A stretch of 64,000 nt of DNA, taken from contig NZ_SPHO01000017.1 in assembly GCF_005845215.1 (NCBI RefSeq), positions 62,001 to 126,000 of the forward strand, read 5' to 3'. The stretch comes from Clostridium sp. 1001271st1 H5. Its GTDB lineage: Bacteria > Bacillota > Clostridia > Lachnospirales > Lachnospiraceae. Below, piece after piece: positions 36,897 to 45,583 of this stretch (position 1 is its first letter; each line of letters begins with the position of its first letter). Under the pieces are notes generated by a model. The model searched no databases, was not told where the DNA came from, and worked only from the letters and a program-made list of their open reading frames with translations. Position numbers and translations under genes: made by a program.

Positions 36897-38582
36897 CTAT
36901 TCTACATGCCATTCCCAGACGGAACGGTTCAAAAGGCTGTAATCCTCAAAGCATACATTGGAGATTTTCTTGTTGTAGGCAACCAGGTCTTTCTGGAAAT
37001 AAAGCCATACAAAGGGGCACTGCTCCCTGAGCATCATCTGGTATTCATCGTAGAATGGCTTTCTCTCCTCAAAGCTGAACTGGTTCAGGCCCTTTCTTCC
37101 CACCTCGCCCAGGGACGGGTCCTCATTCTGGGAAAAGTTGTTCAGATGGCCAGGTGTCACGTTCATCACGCTCTCGCCCGGGTCCGGTGAACCGCCGGAG
37201 CCAATCAGCGCAAAGTCATACTCGCCTTTCCTTGCTGTGGACAGCAGGGTTGGGTGGTCTGTGGTGATGATTTCCACGTTAATGCCAATCTTGGCAAGGT
37301 CCTGCTGAATCATGGGAGCTGATTTTTCACGCACCTCGTTGCCCTTTGACACGTTGAGACGGTAGGTCTTGCTGGTATCAAATCCGGCGTCCTCCACCAT
37401 CTGTTTTGCCTTGTCCACGTCATAAGGGATGGGAAGAAGCGCTTCATTGAAATATCTGTGGCTTGGAGCCAGGGGACCGGGAGCCGGTACGCCTTCGCCC
37501 TTCATCAGGTTATTGACCAGGGCGTCGCGGTTAATGGCCATGTTCACTGCCTGGCGTACTTCCTGGGGAATATTCTTGGTGTTGCAGGAAAGATACTGGT
37601 AACCCAGGGATTCCACTGCCTCTGTGGTCAGGTTCTCCTGCTGCTGCGCCATATCCCAGTCATTCAGCGGAATATTTCCGATACCAGCGCCTGCCACAAT
37701 ATCAATCTCCCCGTTCATCAGGCCGGACAGCAGATTGGATGCAGGTACAATTTTAACCACAAAACGGTCAAATTCAGGGGCATTTATGTAGTAATCCTTA
37801 TTGGCTGTGAATTCCACGCGCTCGCCGGATATCTCGGACTCATAGATACATGGGCCGGAACCAATGGGAGCCTTCCAGAAATCAGCTGCCAGCATGTCCC
37901 CTGCAGGAATATCCTCCAGGCAGTGCTTCGGCAGGATGTAAAAATCGCGGAACATAATGTCCAGCATATAATCCAGGTTGGTGGGGTCCTTAAGCGTAAA
38001 TTCCACGGTGTTGGCGTCAATGGCCTTCACGCCGAACTCCTCTCCCTCCACGCGGATTCCGTCCTCTGTACCTGCAAAGGGAGCTACCTTGGAACGGCGG
38101 GCCACGCTGATGTCAGGGTCGGACATGAGCATTGCTGTGTATACCACATCGTCTGCTGTCACAGGCTGGCCGTCATGCCACTTGGCGTTCTTGTTCAGGT
38201 TAAATGTAATCTTGGTATGAGTCTCATCATCCATGGACCAGGAGTCCGCCAGACGCGGCTTAAAAGAGCCGTCTGCCTTTACCACTATCAGCTTGTCAAA
38301 AATCAGTTCCAGCACAGCGTCCGTGTTGGCGTTGGTGGTATTAAAGGGAATCAGGGTATCCCATGGCGCCGTCATGGCCATGGTCACAATTTTCTGCTCC
38401 TGGCCGGCCGTATTCTCCTGGGCATTTCCCTCTGCCTTTGCATCCCCGCCCTCTGCGGCTGTTCCTGCTGCGGTTGCTGCAGGCGCCTTGGTATCGCTGG
38501 GCGCTGAAGGTGCTGAACAGCCGGACAGCGCCATCATAAGGCACAGGGCAAGAGCTGTCATTTTTGTTGAACGTTTTCTCAT
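36897..38582 (-). CDS. Peptide ABC importer substrate-binding lipoprotein
   Basis: 561 residues of the SBP_bac_5 family. A lipoprotein signal with LSGC lipobox (Cys about 22) is followed by an Ala/Gly/Glu-rich linker and the family segment AKWHDGQPVTADDVVYT. It captures peptides (or nickel/other small ligands in related systems) outside the cell. Located between the permease and ATPase genes. The dipeptidase in the operon supports peptides. Confidence 0.93.
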   Translation of the reverse strand: MRKRSTKMTALALCLMMALSGCSAPSAPSDTKAPAATAAGTAAEGGDAKAEGNAQENTAGQEQKIVTMAMTAPWDTLIPFNTTNANTDAVLELIFDKLIVVKADGSFKPRLADSWSMDDETHTKITFNLNKNAKWHDGQPVTADDVVYTAMLMSDPDISVARRSKVAPFAGTEDGIRVEGEEFGVKAIDANTVEFTLKDPTNLDYMLDIMFRDFYILPKHCLEDIPAGDMLAADFWKAPIGSGPCIYESEISGERVEFTANKDYYINAPEFDRFVVKIVPASNLLSGLMNGEIDIVAGAGIGNIPLNDWDMAQQQENLTTEAVESLGYQYLSCNTKNIPQEVRQAVNMAINRDALVNNLMKGEGVPAPGPLAPSHRYFNEALLPIPYDVDKAKQMVEDAGFDTSKTYRLNVSKGNEVREKSAPMIQQDLAKIGINVEIITTDHPTLLSTARKGEYDFALIGSGGSPDPGESVMNVTPGHLNNFSQNEDPSLGEVGRKGLNQFSFEERKPFYDEYQMMLREQCPFVWLYFQKDLVAYNKKISNVCFEDYSLLNRSVWEWHVE

Positions 38583-38645
38583 TACTATATCCTCCTTTTT
38601 AATTCAAGCCTTTGCGGCGTTGATTTTCAACTTATTACTCCAAAT

Positions 38646-39533
38646 TTATTTGATGACCATCTTGGTATCCAGGGCATCCCTGGCCCCGTCTCCCAGGAAA
38701 TTGATGCAGAGCACGGTAATCAGCAGGGCCAGGCCAGGCGGAAACCAGAGCCACGGTCTCTGGGAAAGCACGCTGATGGACTGGGCATCATAGAGGATGT
38801 TTCCCCAGGATGCCTGCGGCGCCTGGACTCCCATTCCCAGAAAGCTCAGGGCTGATTCCGTAATAATGGCCTGGGCTGCACGGAATGTAAAGGAAATAAG
38901 CACCGGTGCAAATGTATTGGGCAGTATGTATTTTGTCAGAATGGTGCCGTCCTTTGTGCCGATGGCCCTGGCCGCCTCCACATAATCCTGTTCCCTGGCC
39001 GAAAGCACATTTCCGTAAATAAGCCTTGCAAACTTGGGCCAGCCCAGGACGCCGATAACTATGGTAACCGTTGCCACAGAGGGCCCCAGCACGGATACCA
39101 GCACCAGAATCAGCACCATGGCCGGAAATGACATGAACACATCCGCGCAGCGCATAATCAGCGTCTCGGCAATTCCCCTGTAATAACCTGCCAAAAGTCC
39201 CAGAGGCACGCCCACCGCCATGCTGATAACCGCGGATATGATACCCACGCTCAGGGATACCCGTCCTCCGTAAATAAACCTGGCAAAGATGTCCCTGCCG
39301 ATGTCGTCTGTCCCCAGCAGATGCAGGGCGCTGGGCGCAGAGCCAAACATCACCTCGTAATCCGATGTATAGGGGTCCAGATGAAGTATGTAGGGCAGGG
39401 CAATAACCAGTATGATTTCCAAAGTCAGTACAAAGGCGCTTATCATGGCCGGTTTATGGGCGCAAAATCTCTGAAGTACGTCATGAAAATAAGAATTTGC
39501 CGGAATATCCTTTAATCTTTCATCCTGTTTCAT
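38646..39533 (-). CDS. Peptide ABC importer permease, OppC/DppC type
   Basis: About 295 residues with a cytoplasmic N-terminus, six helices and the EAA-type loop EAARAIGTKDGTILTKYILPN. Start ATG 39533 after GGAAGGTGAGAAC; the longer open frame would run through the oppB-type gene end. It follows the B-type permease by 19 bases. Confidence 0.93.
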   Translation of the reverse strand: MKQDERLKDIPANSYFHDVLQRFCAHKPAMISAFVLTLEIILVIALPYILHLDPYTSDYEVMFGSAPSALHLLGTDDIGRDIFARFIYGGRVSLSVGIISAVISMAVGVPLGLLAGYYRGIAETLIMRCADVFMSFPAMVLILVLVSVLGPSVATVTIVIGVLGWPKFARLIYGNVLSAREQDYVEAARAIGTKDGTILTKYILPNTFAPVLISFTFRAAQAIITESALSFLGMGVQAPQASWGNILYDAQSISVLSQRPWLWFPPGLALLITVLCINFLGDGARDALDTKMVIK

Positions 39534-39552
39534 GTTCTCACCTTCCTTCTTC

Positions 39553-40512
39553 TTAGTCATAACGTATCCTGGGATCCAGCAGTCCGTACACCAGGTCCAC
39601 CAGCAGGTTGCCCAAAAGTACCACAATGGCAATCACCACCGTGATGCCCATAATAACAGGATAGTCCCTGGCATTGATGGACTGGACCATCAGGCTTCCC
39701 AGACCGGGCCAGCCGAATATCTGCTCTGTGACCACTGCCCCGCCTATGAGGAAGGGAATCTGCATGCCGAACCAGGATACCAGAGGAATCCATGCATTGC
39801 GCAGCGCATGGCGCACCAGCACCGACGGTTCATGAAGCCCCTTTGCCCTGGCCGTGCGCACATAATCATCCTGGAGTACTTCCAGCATGGAGCCTCTGCA
39901 CTGGCGTATCAGGCTTCCAATCTGCTGGATGGCCAGAACCACGGCCGGAAGCACCAGGTGGTGGAAGAACATGGGCCAGGTCCTGACTCCGGAGGTGTCG
40001 TACATACCGGAGGTGGGAAACAGCTTCACCTTGATGCAGAAGAAGTAAATCAGCACCAGTCCCGCAAAAAAGTTGGGCATAGCGGACCCGATGAATGACA
40101 GTCCCGACGAAATATAATCCCAGCCTGAGTAGGGCTTATAAGCCGACATGATTCCCAGCGGCAGGGCAATGATGATGGTCAGGGCCATAGCGCTTCCCGT
40201 AAGAATCAGCGTGGGGCCTATCCGCTCCAGTATCATATCCAGCACCTGTCCGTTGGTCCGGATGGACATTCCCATGTTTCCCTGGAGCAGCTGCACCAGC
40301 CATCTGATATACTGGATGATGACAGGCTGGTCCAGCCCCAGTTCCCTGCTCTTCCTTGCCATCTCCTCTGCCGTGGCATAGGGGTCGTTAAACAGGATTT
40401 CCAAGGGCGAGCTGGGCGCCAGGGAAGCCACCACATACACCAGGATGGTGATGCCTAAGAAGGTAGGGATTGCTGTCAACAGCCGTTTCGCAATGTACCT
40501 GTATCGTTCCAT
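39553..40512 (-). CDS. Peptide ABC importer permease, OppB/DppB type
   Basis: About 319 residues, six helices, with the EAA-type loop YVRTARAKGLHEPSVLVRHALRN. First gene of the importer-dipeptidase unit (B, C, binding protein, D, F, dipeptidase). I use ATG 40512 because AGGAGG is eight bases upstream; ATG 40518 would be too close to it. Confidence 0.93.
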   Translation of the reverse strand: MERYRYIAKRLLTAIPTFLGITILVYVVASLAPSSPLEILFNDPYATAEEMARKSRELGLDQPVIIQYIRWLVQLLQGNMGMSIRTNGQVLDMILERIGPTLILTGSAMALTIIIALPLGIMSAYKPYSGWDYISSGLSFIGSAMPNFFAGLVLIYFFCIKVKLFPTSGMYDTSGVRTWPMFFHHLVLPAVVLAIQQIGSLIRQCRGSMLEVLQDDYVRTARAKGLHEPSVLVRHALRNAWIPLVSWFGMQIPFLIGGAVVTEQIFGWPGLGSLMVQSINARDYPVIMGITVVIAIVVLLGNLLVDLVYGLLDPRIRYD

Positions 40513-40539
40513 CTGCATATCCTCCTCATTTCAAATTTT

Positions 40540-40594
40540 GATGCGGCAGTTCAGGCAGGCGTCCAGGAAAATGCCCTTTCTGAACTGCTGCATT
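40540..40594. promoter_or_regulatory. Long inverted repeat in the leader between the GntR gene and the peptide importer
   Basis: GATGCGGCAGTTCAG (40540-40554) and CTGAACTGCTGCATT (40580-40594) pair at 13 of 15 positions around a 25-base loop. It lies close to the importer's ribosome site and next to the GntR promoter. It could be a leader hairpin or paired operator half-sites; it is much longer than a usual GntR box. Confidence 0.55.
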
Positions 40595-40606
40595 TTGAAA
40601 AATCCG

Positions 40607-40635
40607 TTGCCAAATTTTTTATATTGGCCTATTAT
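40607..40635 (+). promoter_or_regulatory. SigA-type promoter of the GntR-family gene
   Basis: TTGCCA (40607-40612), 17-base spacer, TATTAT (40630-40635). Confidence 0.6.
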
Positions 40636-40689
40636 AATATTAAAAGCGATTCTCTCCCTCCGCTTATTCCAATGCAAAAGGAGCCATAC

Positions 40690-41352
40690 ATGGACAACCA
40701 GCCACCGAAATTATCACTAAAGGACACCGTATACCAGCAGTTAATTGAACTAATCTGCCAGGGCCAAATAAAACCGGATACCCTGTTCACGGAAAACCAG
40801 ATGATATCCTACTTCAAGGTCAGCAAATCCCCTGTCCGGGAAGCCTTAATCCAGCTCTGCCATGAAAATGTGCTGAAAAGCATTCCCAGATGCGGCTATC
40901 AGGTGACTTCCATCAGCAGCAAGAATGTCCGGGATGTGACGGAGCTGCGTCTCTACCTGGAACTGTCCAGCCTCCCCAAGGTCATGAAGAACATCACCCT
41001 GGCCGACATCGGGGAACTGAAGCGCCAAAACCAGGTGCGCCTGGTAAATCCGGAAAAAAAGGATTTGTGGATAGCCTGGCGCAACAATTACCAGTTTCAC
41101 ATGACAGTGGTGCGCCTGGCAGGCAACGAGCAGGTAAACAATGCCATGGAACAGGCCATGACCACCTACCGCCGGGCCTATGCGCAGCTGTACACCCTGA
41201 AGAAGGATGTGATTGCCGCCAACAAGGCCAGTTACCACGACTTTTTTGTGGACAGTCTGGAACGGCATGACATGTTCTCCGCCCATGAATACCTGAAAAA
41301 GGATATCCTGTTCATGGAAGACGAACTGCTGGGTACCGGCATCACGACCTGA
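40690..41352 (+). CDS. GntR-family transcriptional regulator (FadR-like)
   Basis: About 220 residues: N-terminal winged helix (LKDTVYQQLIELICQGQIKPD ... SKSPVREALIQL, shown in parts) and an all-helical FCD-type effector domain. Start ATG 40690 after AAAGGAG. It is divergent from the peptide importer and is the likely regulator of it. Confidence 0.9.
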   Translation: MDNQPPKLSLKDTVYQQLIELICQGQIKPDTLFTENQMISYFKVSKSPVREALIQLCHENVLKSIPRCGYQVTSISSKNVRDVTELRLYLELSSLPKVMKNITLADIGELKRQNQVRLVNPEKKDLWIAWRNNYQFHMTVVRLAGNEQVNNAMEQAMTTYRRAYAQLYTLKKDVIAANKASYHDFFVDSLERHDMFSAHEYLKKDILFMEDELLGTGITT

Positions 41353-41408
41353 CGGATGCCGGATGTACGCCGGCTTTATGCCGGATGTATGCCGCTGAAT
41401 TGCCGGCC

Positions 41409-42383
41409 TTAGTTCTGCTCCAGTTTCTCCACCGAGTCCACCACACACTTAATGCGGTCATAGGCAATTTCTGTCGGAAGGGTGCAGTCAGAGCCAACGA
41501 TGAACGGCCTCCCCTTCATTTCCTCCAGGACCTCCCTGGTATGCTGAAGGATTTCCTCCTCTGTTCCGGTTACCAGGACTCCGTGCCTGTCCGGGAACCC
41601 GCCCAGGATGATGCTGTCACTGAAAAGCCCGGCGCCCTTGGTAAGGCTGTAATCATTTCCGTAAATCCCCCAGTTTACAATGGCCGGATGCAAATCCTTA
41701 TAACGGTTAAAGTCAATATTGCTCTTGCATATATGTAACACATTGAAATCCGTGCTCTTTTTGATGTGGTCGTACACCATTTTCTCGTATGGGGCCACGA
41801 ATTCCTCAAATTCCTCATCTGTAAAGAAATTCCGCTCCCCTCCCAGGGCCGCATAAAAGATTCCCTCCGCGCCAGCTTCCAGGGAACAGTCTGAAAATTC
41901 CATAAGGGTTTCCGCCACTGTCCTGAACACATGTTTCATCTCAGCCGGACGTTCCCTGCAAAATAAGGTAAGCTGATATCCCATGCTGGTATAATTGCCT
42001 GCAAACCCTGTTTCATGGAAGGTGGAGGCAATAAGGCCGTGGATGGTAGACATAATGGGATACTCTCCCTTCGCCTTGTCGGCAATCCTCTTGATAATTT
42101 CCATCTGGTCCTGGAAAATGGCGTCCTTTCTGGAAAATCCCCTGAACTTGCTGATGTCTCCCAGACGCTCAATTTTTGTATTCCCATCATATAGGATATT
42201 TTCATTCATGATTTTCAGGATATCCGTATCCGTTGCCTTCATAAAGTCCAGATGGGCCTCAATGGCTTTCTCACCATGATGCATGTCTTCCGGAAAATGA
42301 AGCCAGAATCCTACAGGTGTCCTGTCCACTGGTTTTCCTTCCAATACATTTCTGATACGTTCCCTCTTTGTCATGGTTTCCAT
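41409..42383 (-). CDS. Uroporphyrinogen-decarboxylase-family protein
   Basis: About 324 residues in the UroD/MtaA/CmuA fold. The MTKRERIRNVLEGKPVDRTPVGFW start and the HICKSN and IVGSDCTLP segments fit the family. Haem synthesis genes are absent here and many anaerobes use this fold for methyl transfer from corrinoid proteins, but no corrinoid protein gene is adjacent, so the reaction is unknown. ATG 42383 follows AAAGGAAG. Confidence 0.8.
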   Translation of the reverse strand: METMTKRERIRNVLEGKPVDRTPVGFWLHFPEDMHHGEKAIEAHLDFMKATDTDILKIMNENILYDGNTKIERLGDISKFRGFSRKDAIFQDQMEIIKRIADKAKGEYPIMSTIHGLIASTFHETGFAGNYTSMGYQLTLFCRERPAEMKHVFRTVAETLMEFSDCSLEAGAEGIFYAALGGERNFFTDEEFEEFVAPYEKMVYDHIKKSTDFNVLHICKSNIDFNRYKDLHPAIVNWGIYGNDYSLTKGAGLFSDSIILGGFPDRHGVLVTGTEEEILQHTREVLEEMKGRPFIVGSDCTLPTEIAYDRIKCVVDSVEKLEQN

Positions 42384-42439
42384 TTTGTTACTTCCTTTCC
42401 CTTTTTGATGCATGTATGTATCAATTATTCTCTCCGTTG

Positions 42440-42477
42440 ATATTATCAATAATATTATCAGTTAAGACATATGTCAA
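42440..42477 (-). promoter_or_regulatory. Promoter and operator-like repeats of the UroD-family gene
   Basis: Minus strand TTGACA (42472-42477), 17-base spacer, TATTAT (42449-42454). The 10-base palindrome GACATATGTC (42466-42475) overlaps the -35 box, and ATATTATCA repeats (42440, 42451) overlap the -10 box; AATATTATCAG recurs at 42559 before the divergent gene. Confidence 0.6.
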
Positions 42478-42606
42478 GTATATTTTGTATTATTTGGACA
42501 TTATTAATAAATTAATTCATGAATTTTGTACATATATTCTAAACTTAATATGTTTTATAATATTATCAGCAAAGGGATTATTTTCGAATGTGAGAAAGGG
42601 AATTTT

Positions 42607-43710
42607 ATGGATATCTACAACCAGCGTATTGCAAAAGCAAGAAATTTAATGAAGGACACCGGCCTCTCCCTGTTGGTTATCACGCCTTCCTCTGACCTTA
42701 TGTACCTGACAGGCTACTCAAAACCAGCCACGGACCGTCTGACTGCCCTGCTCCTTACTGAGCATGACTCCTATTTCCTGTGTCCCGCCATGGAGAAAAA
42801 CTATCTGGAGGAGGTGGTCTGCCAGGCTGAACCCATTCTCTGGGAAGACAGCGGGGACCCGTTTGTAAAAATGGTTTCCGCCCTGTCCGCTGTTGGCATT
42901 TCCAAAAAATCCTACATAAAAGCAGCCGTTGGAAACAGGATGCTCAGCAGCTCCCTTCTCCGGCTCATGGAACTGTATCCCGGCATTCTGTGGAGCAATG
43001 CGGACCGTGTCCTGATTCCCCTGAGAAAAGTCAAGGCGCCGGAAGAGATTGATATGATTAGGAAAGCACAGGATATGGCAGAAAGGGCGTTTACCAGGCT
43101 TCTGGAGCATGGCCTGGAAGGAAAGACGGAACGTCAGCTGTCAGAGCAGCTCATGAAGCTGCGTTTGGAAGAGGGCTTTGACGCAGTGGGGCCCGGCCTG
43201 ATTGCCAGCGGACCGGGCAGCGCCTCCCCCCATCCTGTGCTGTCAGATAATAGGATACAGGCAGGAGACACGGTAATGTTTGATTTTGGCGGGACCTATA
43301 AGGGATACCACGCAGATATGACCAGAACCTGCGCAGTTGGATATGCATCCGATGAATTTAAAGAAGTGTATTCCATTGTCTTAAAAGCCCACATGGCTGT
43401 CCTGAGGACAGCCGCCCCGGGTACGGCCTGCCGGGATATGGACCTGGCCGGGCGCAGGGTCATTGACCAGGCCGGCTACGGTGCATTCTTCACCCACCGT
43501 CTGGGACACGGCATTGGACTGGATATCCATGAGCCGCCCTTTGCCTCGGCCGGCGGGGAAGGTGTACTGGAAACCGGAAATGTGATTTCCAACGAGCCGG
43601 GCATATATCTGCCGGGACGTTTTGGCATCCGTATAGAGGATTTAATTGTGATTACTGATAAGGGCTGCGAATCCCTGAATACCATGACAAAGGAGCTGAT
43701 GATTGTGTGA
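42607..43710 (+). CDS. Xaa-Pro peptidase-like M24 protein
   Basis: About 367 residues: N-terminal creatinase-like domain and C-terminal pita-bread domain. Metal ligands appear as Asp in MFDFGGTYKG and HADMTRT, His in HRLGHGIGLDIHEPP, Glu in SNEPGIYLPG and GIRIEDL. It probably removes N-terminal residues before proline. Start ATG 42607 after GAAAGGG. Divergent from the UroD-family gene. Confidence 0.9.
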   Translation: MDIYNQRIAKARNLMKDTGLSLLVITPSSDLMYLTGYSKPATDRLTALLLTEHDSYFLCPAMEKNYLEEVVCQAEPILWEDSGDPFVKMVSALSAVGISKKSYIKAAVGNRMLSSSLLRLMELYPGILWSNADRVLIPLRKVKAPEEIDMIRKAQDMAERAFTRLLEHGLEGKTERQLSEQLMKLRLEEGFDAVGPGLIASGPGSASPHPVLSDNRIQAGDTVMFDFGGTYKGYHADMTRTCAVGYASDEFKEVYSIVLKAHMAVLRTAAPGTACRDMDLAGRRVIDQAGYGAFFTHRLGHGIGLDIHEPPFASAGGEGVLETGNVISNEPGIYLPGRFGIRIEDLIVITDKGCESLNTMTKELMIV

Positions 43711-43718
43711 CGCGAATG

Positions 43719-45035
43719 CTATTCCCCTTTTTTCCACGCCTTGATTTCCTCCAGACGCTCCTTTATCGGTTCCTCCGCCCCCTGGTCCGTGGGATGGTAA
43801 TATTCCCTTCCGGCCAGTGAATCCGGCAGGCACTGCATCCGCGCCAGTTTTTCCTTTGTATCGTGGGCATATACGTAGCCGTCACCGTAATGCAGGTCCC
43901 TCATCAGCCCGGTGGGGGCATTGCGTATGGTAAGGGGAACCGGCTCAGACAGCATGTCCTGGGCATCTGTCCTGGCGGATTCATAGGCCGTATAGGCAGA
44001 GTTGGACTTGGGCGCCATGGACAGGTAAATCACGGTGTGGCTGAGATGTACATTGCATTCAGGCATTCCCAGGAAATGACATGCCTGGTAAGCAGACACC
44101 GCCAGCGTCAGCGCCTGGCTGTCCGCCATACCTATGTCCTCGCTGGCAAAACGGACCAGCCTGCGGGCCACATACAGCGGGTCCTCCCCTGCCTCCAGCA
44201 TACGCGCCAGCCAGTAAACAGCTGCATCCGGGTCGGAATTGCGCATGGACTTGTGGAGTGCGGATATAAGGTTATAGTGTTCTTCCCCCTTCTTATCGTA
44301 CAAAAGGCTCTTTTTACCGATACACTGCTTCAGCACATCCTCTGTAACCGTGGTCTTATCCGGGCTGATTACCCCGTTTGTCACTGCCATCTCCAGCGTA
44401 TTCAGGGCGGTCCTGGCATCCCCGTCTGCAAACCCGGCAATCATATCAACCATATCATCCGTGATTTCCACATTCAGATAGCCCAGTCCTTTTGTGCTCG
44501 TCAGCGCCATCTTAATAAGGCGGGCCAGGTCGTCCTGCGTCAATGCCTGGAGCACAAACACCCTGCACCGTGACAAAAGGGCGCTGTTTATCTCAAAAGA
44601 GGGATTCTCCGTGGTGGCCCCTATCAGTATAATGCTTCCTTTTTCCACATAAGGCAGGAACGCATCCTGCTGTGCCTTGTTGAAGCGGTGTATCTCGTCC
44701 ACAAATACAAGGGTCTTGATTCCCATTCTCCGGCTGTTTTCAGCCCGGGCCATGACCTCCTTAATTTCTTTGATGCCGCTGGTAACAGCGCTGAAATTGA
44801 TGAACTGGGCATTGGTCCGTTTGGCTATGATTCCGGCCAGGGTGGTCTTGCCCACACCGGGAGGTCCCCAGAAAATCATAGACGGAATTTTGTCCTGCTC
44901 TATGAGCTGGCGCAGCAGCTTCCCCCTTCCCAAAAGATGTTCCTGCCCCACAAATCCGTCCAGGTCATCCGGGCGCAGTCTGCTGGCCAGGGGATTGTAT
45001 ACTTCTCTGTCGTCGAATAATGACATCTGTTCCAT
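43719..45035 (-). CDS. rarA: Replication-associated recombination protein A
   Basis: About 438 residues, AAA+ ATPase of the RarA/MgsA/WRNIP1 family acting at stalled replication forks. The N-terminal MSLFD motif (single-strand-binding and polymerase-clamp type contact), Walker A GPPGVGKTT, Walker B VFVDEIHRFN and the RRLVRFASEDIG C-terminal motif are present. Start ATG 45035 downstream of AAAGGAGGGG. Confidence 0.95.
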   Translation of the reverse strand: MEQMSLFDDREVYNPLASRLRPDDLDGFVGQEHLLGRGKLLRQLIEQDKIPSMIFWGPPGVGKTTLAGIIAKRTNAQFINFSAVTSGIKEIKEVMARAENSRRMGIKTLVFVDEIHRFNKAQQDAFLPYVEKGSIILIGATTENPSFEINSALLSRCRVFVLQALTQDDLARLIKMALTSTKGLGYLNVEITDDMVDMIAGFADGDARTALNTLEMAVTNGVISPDKTTVTEDVLKQCIGKKSLLYDKKGEEHYNLISALHKSMRNSDPDAAVYWLARMLEAGEDPLYVARRLVRFASEDIGMADSQALTLAVSAYQACHFLGMPECNVHLSHTVIYLSMAPKSNSAYTAYESARTDAQDMLSEPVPLTIRNAPTGLMRDLHYGDGYVYAHDTKEKLARMQCLPDSLAGREYYHPTDQGAEEPIKERLEEIKAWKKGE

Positions 45036-45123
45036 CACCTTTTACCCCTCCTTTCAGAAATGGGTTGTGCTGTAATTGTAATGAATATAAATAAATTGGA
45101 TACGATTACGTTTCACTCTGATT

Positions 45124-45474
45124 TTACTGCATTTCCCAATCATCCGGAATATTCTCCGTTCCCCACTTGCAAAGCGACTGCAGAATCGGCATCATACTCT
45201 GCCCTATTGCAGAAAGTGAATATTCAACCTTGGGCGGAACCTGCGGATATTCGGTACGAATGATAATTCCGCTGGTTTCCAGTTCTTTTAATTGGCTGCT
45301 CAGCATTTTATGCGTCACGCTTCCCAATGCGCGTTTTAATTCGCTGTATCGGAGAACCTCCTTTTTCCATAGCCAAAACAGAATATGCATTTTCCATTTT
45401 CCGTTAATTAATGAAATGGCATATGCAAATGGTTTTACATTTACCTCTTTACAAAAATCCTTATCTCCCGCCAC
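45124..45474 (-). CDS. HxlR-family transcriptional regulator
   Basis: 116 residues with the HxlR winged-helix pattern (LINGKWKMHILFWL ... RYSELKRALGSVTHKMLSSQL). Cys 8 and a C-terminal Cys are present; related HypR/YodB regulators sense electrophiles or disulfide stress through an N-terminal Cys. GTG start 45474 after AAAGGAG. Divergent from an old-yellow-enzyme gene, a common pairing for quinone or electrophile defence. Confidence 0.88.
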   Translation of the reverse strand: MAGDKDFCKEVNVKPFAYAISLINGKWKMHILFWLWKKEVLRYSELKRALGSVTHKMLSSQLKELETSGIIIRTEYPQVPPKVEYSLSAIGQSMMPILQSLCKWGTENIPDDWEMQ

Positions 45475-45488
45475 CTTAACTCTCCTTT

Positions 45489-45501
45489 TAGATAGTATCT
45501 A
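45489..45501. promoter_or_regulatory. HxlR operator candidate
   Basis: Palindrome TAGATA-G-TATCTA beside the hxlR ribosome site, plus a looser dyad TACT-N7-AGTA at 45527-45541 near TATAAT (45540). HxlR-type regulators typically bind such AT-rich dyads in divergent gaps. Confidence 0.5.
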
Positions 45502-45583
45502 TCAAAAATGTGTGTTCTTTCTTTTTTACTATAACACAGTATAATAATATTACACAATATCAAATTTGCAGGAGGCAATTTTT

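Noticed and set aside
37458-38507. 349-residue open frame opposite the peptide-binding protein
   Set aside because: Antisense shadow of a clear SBP_bac_5 gene.
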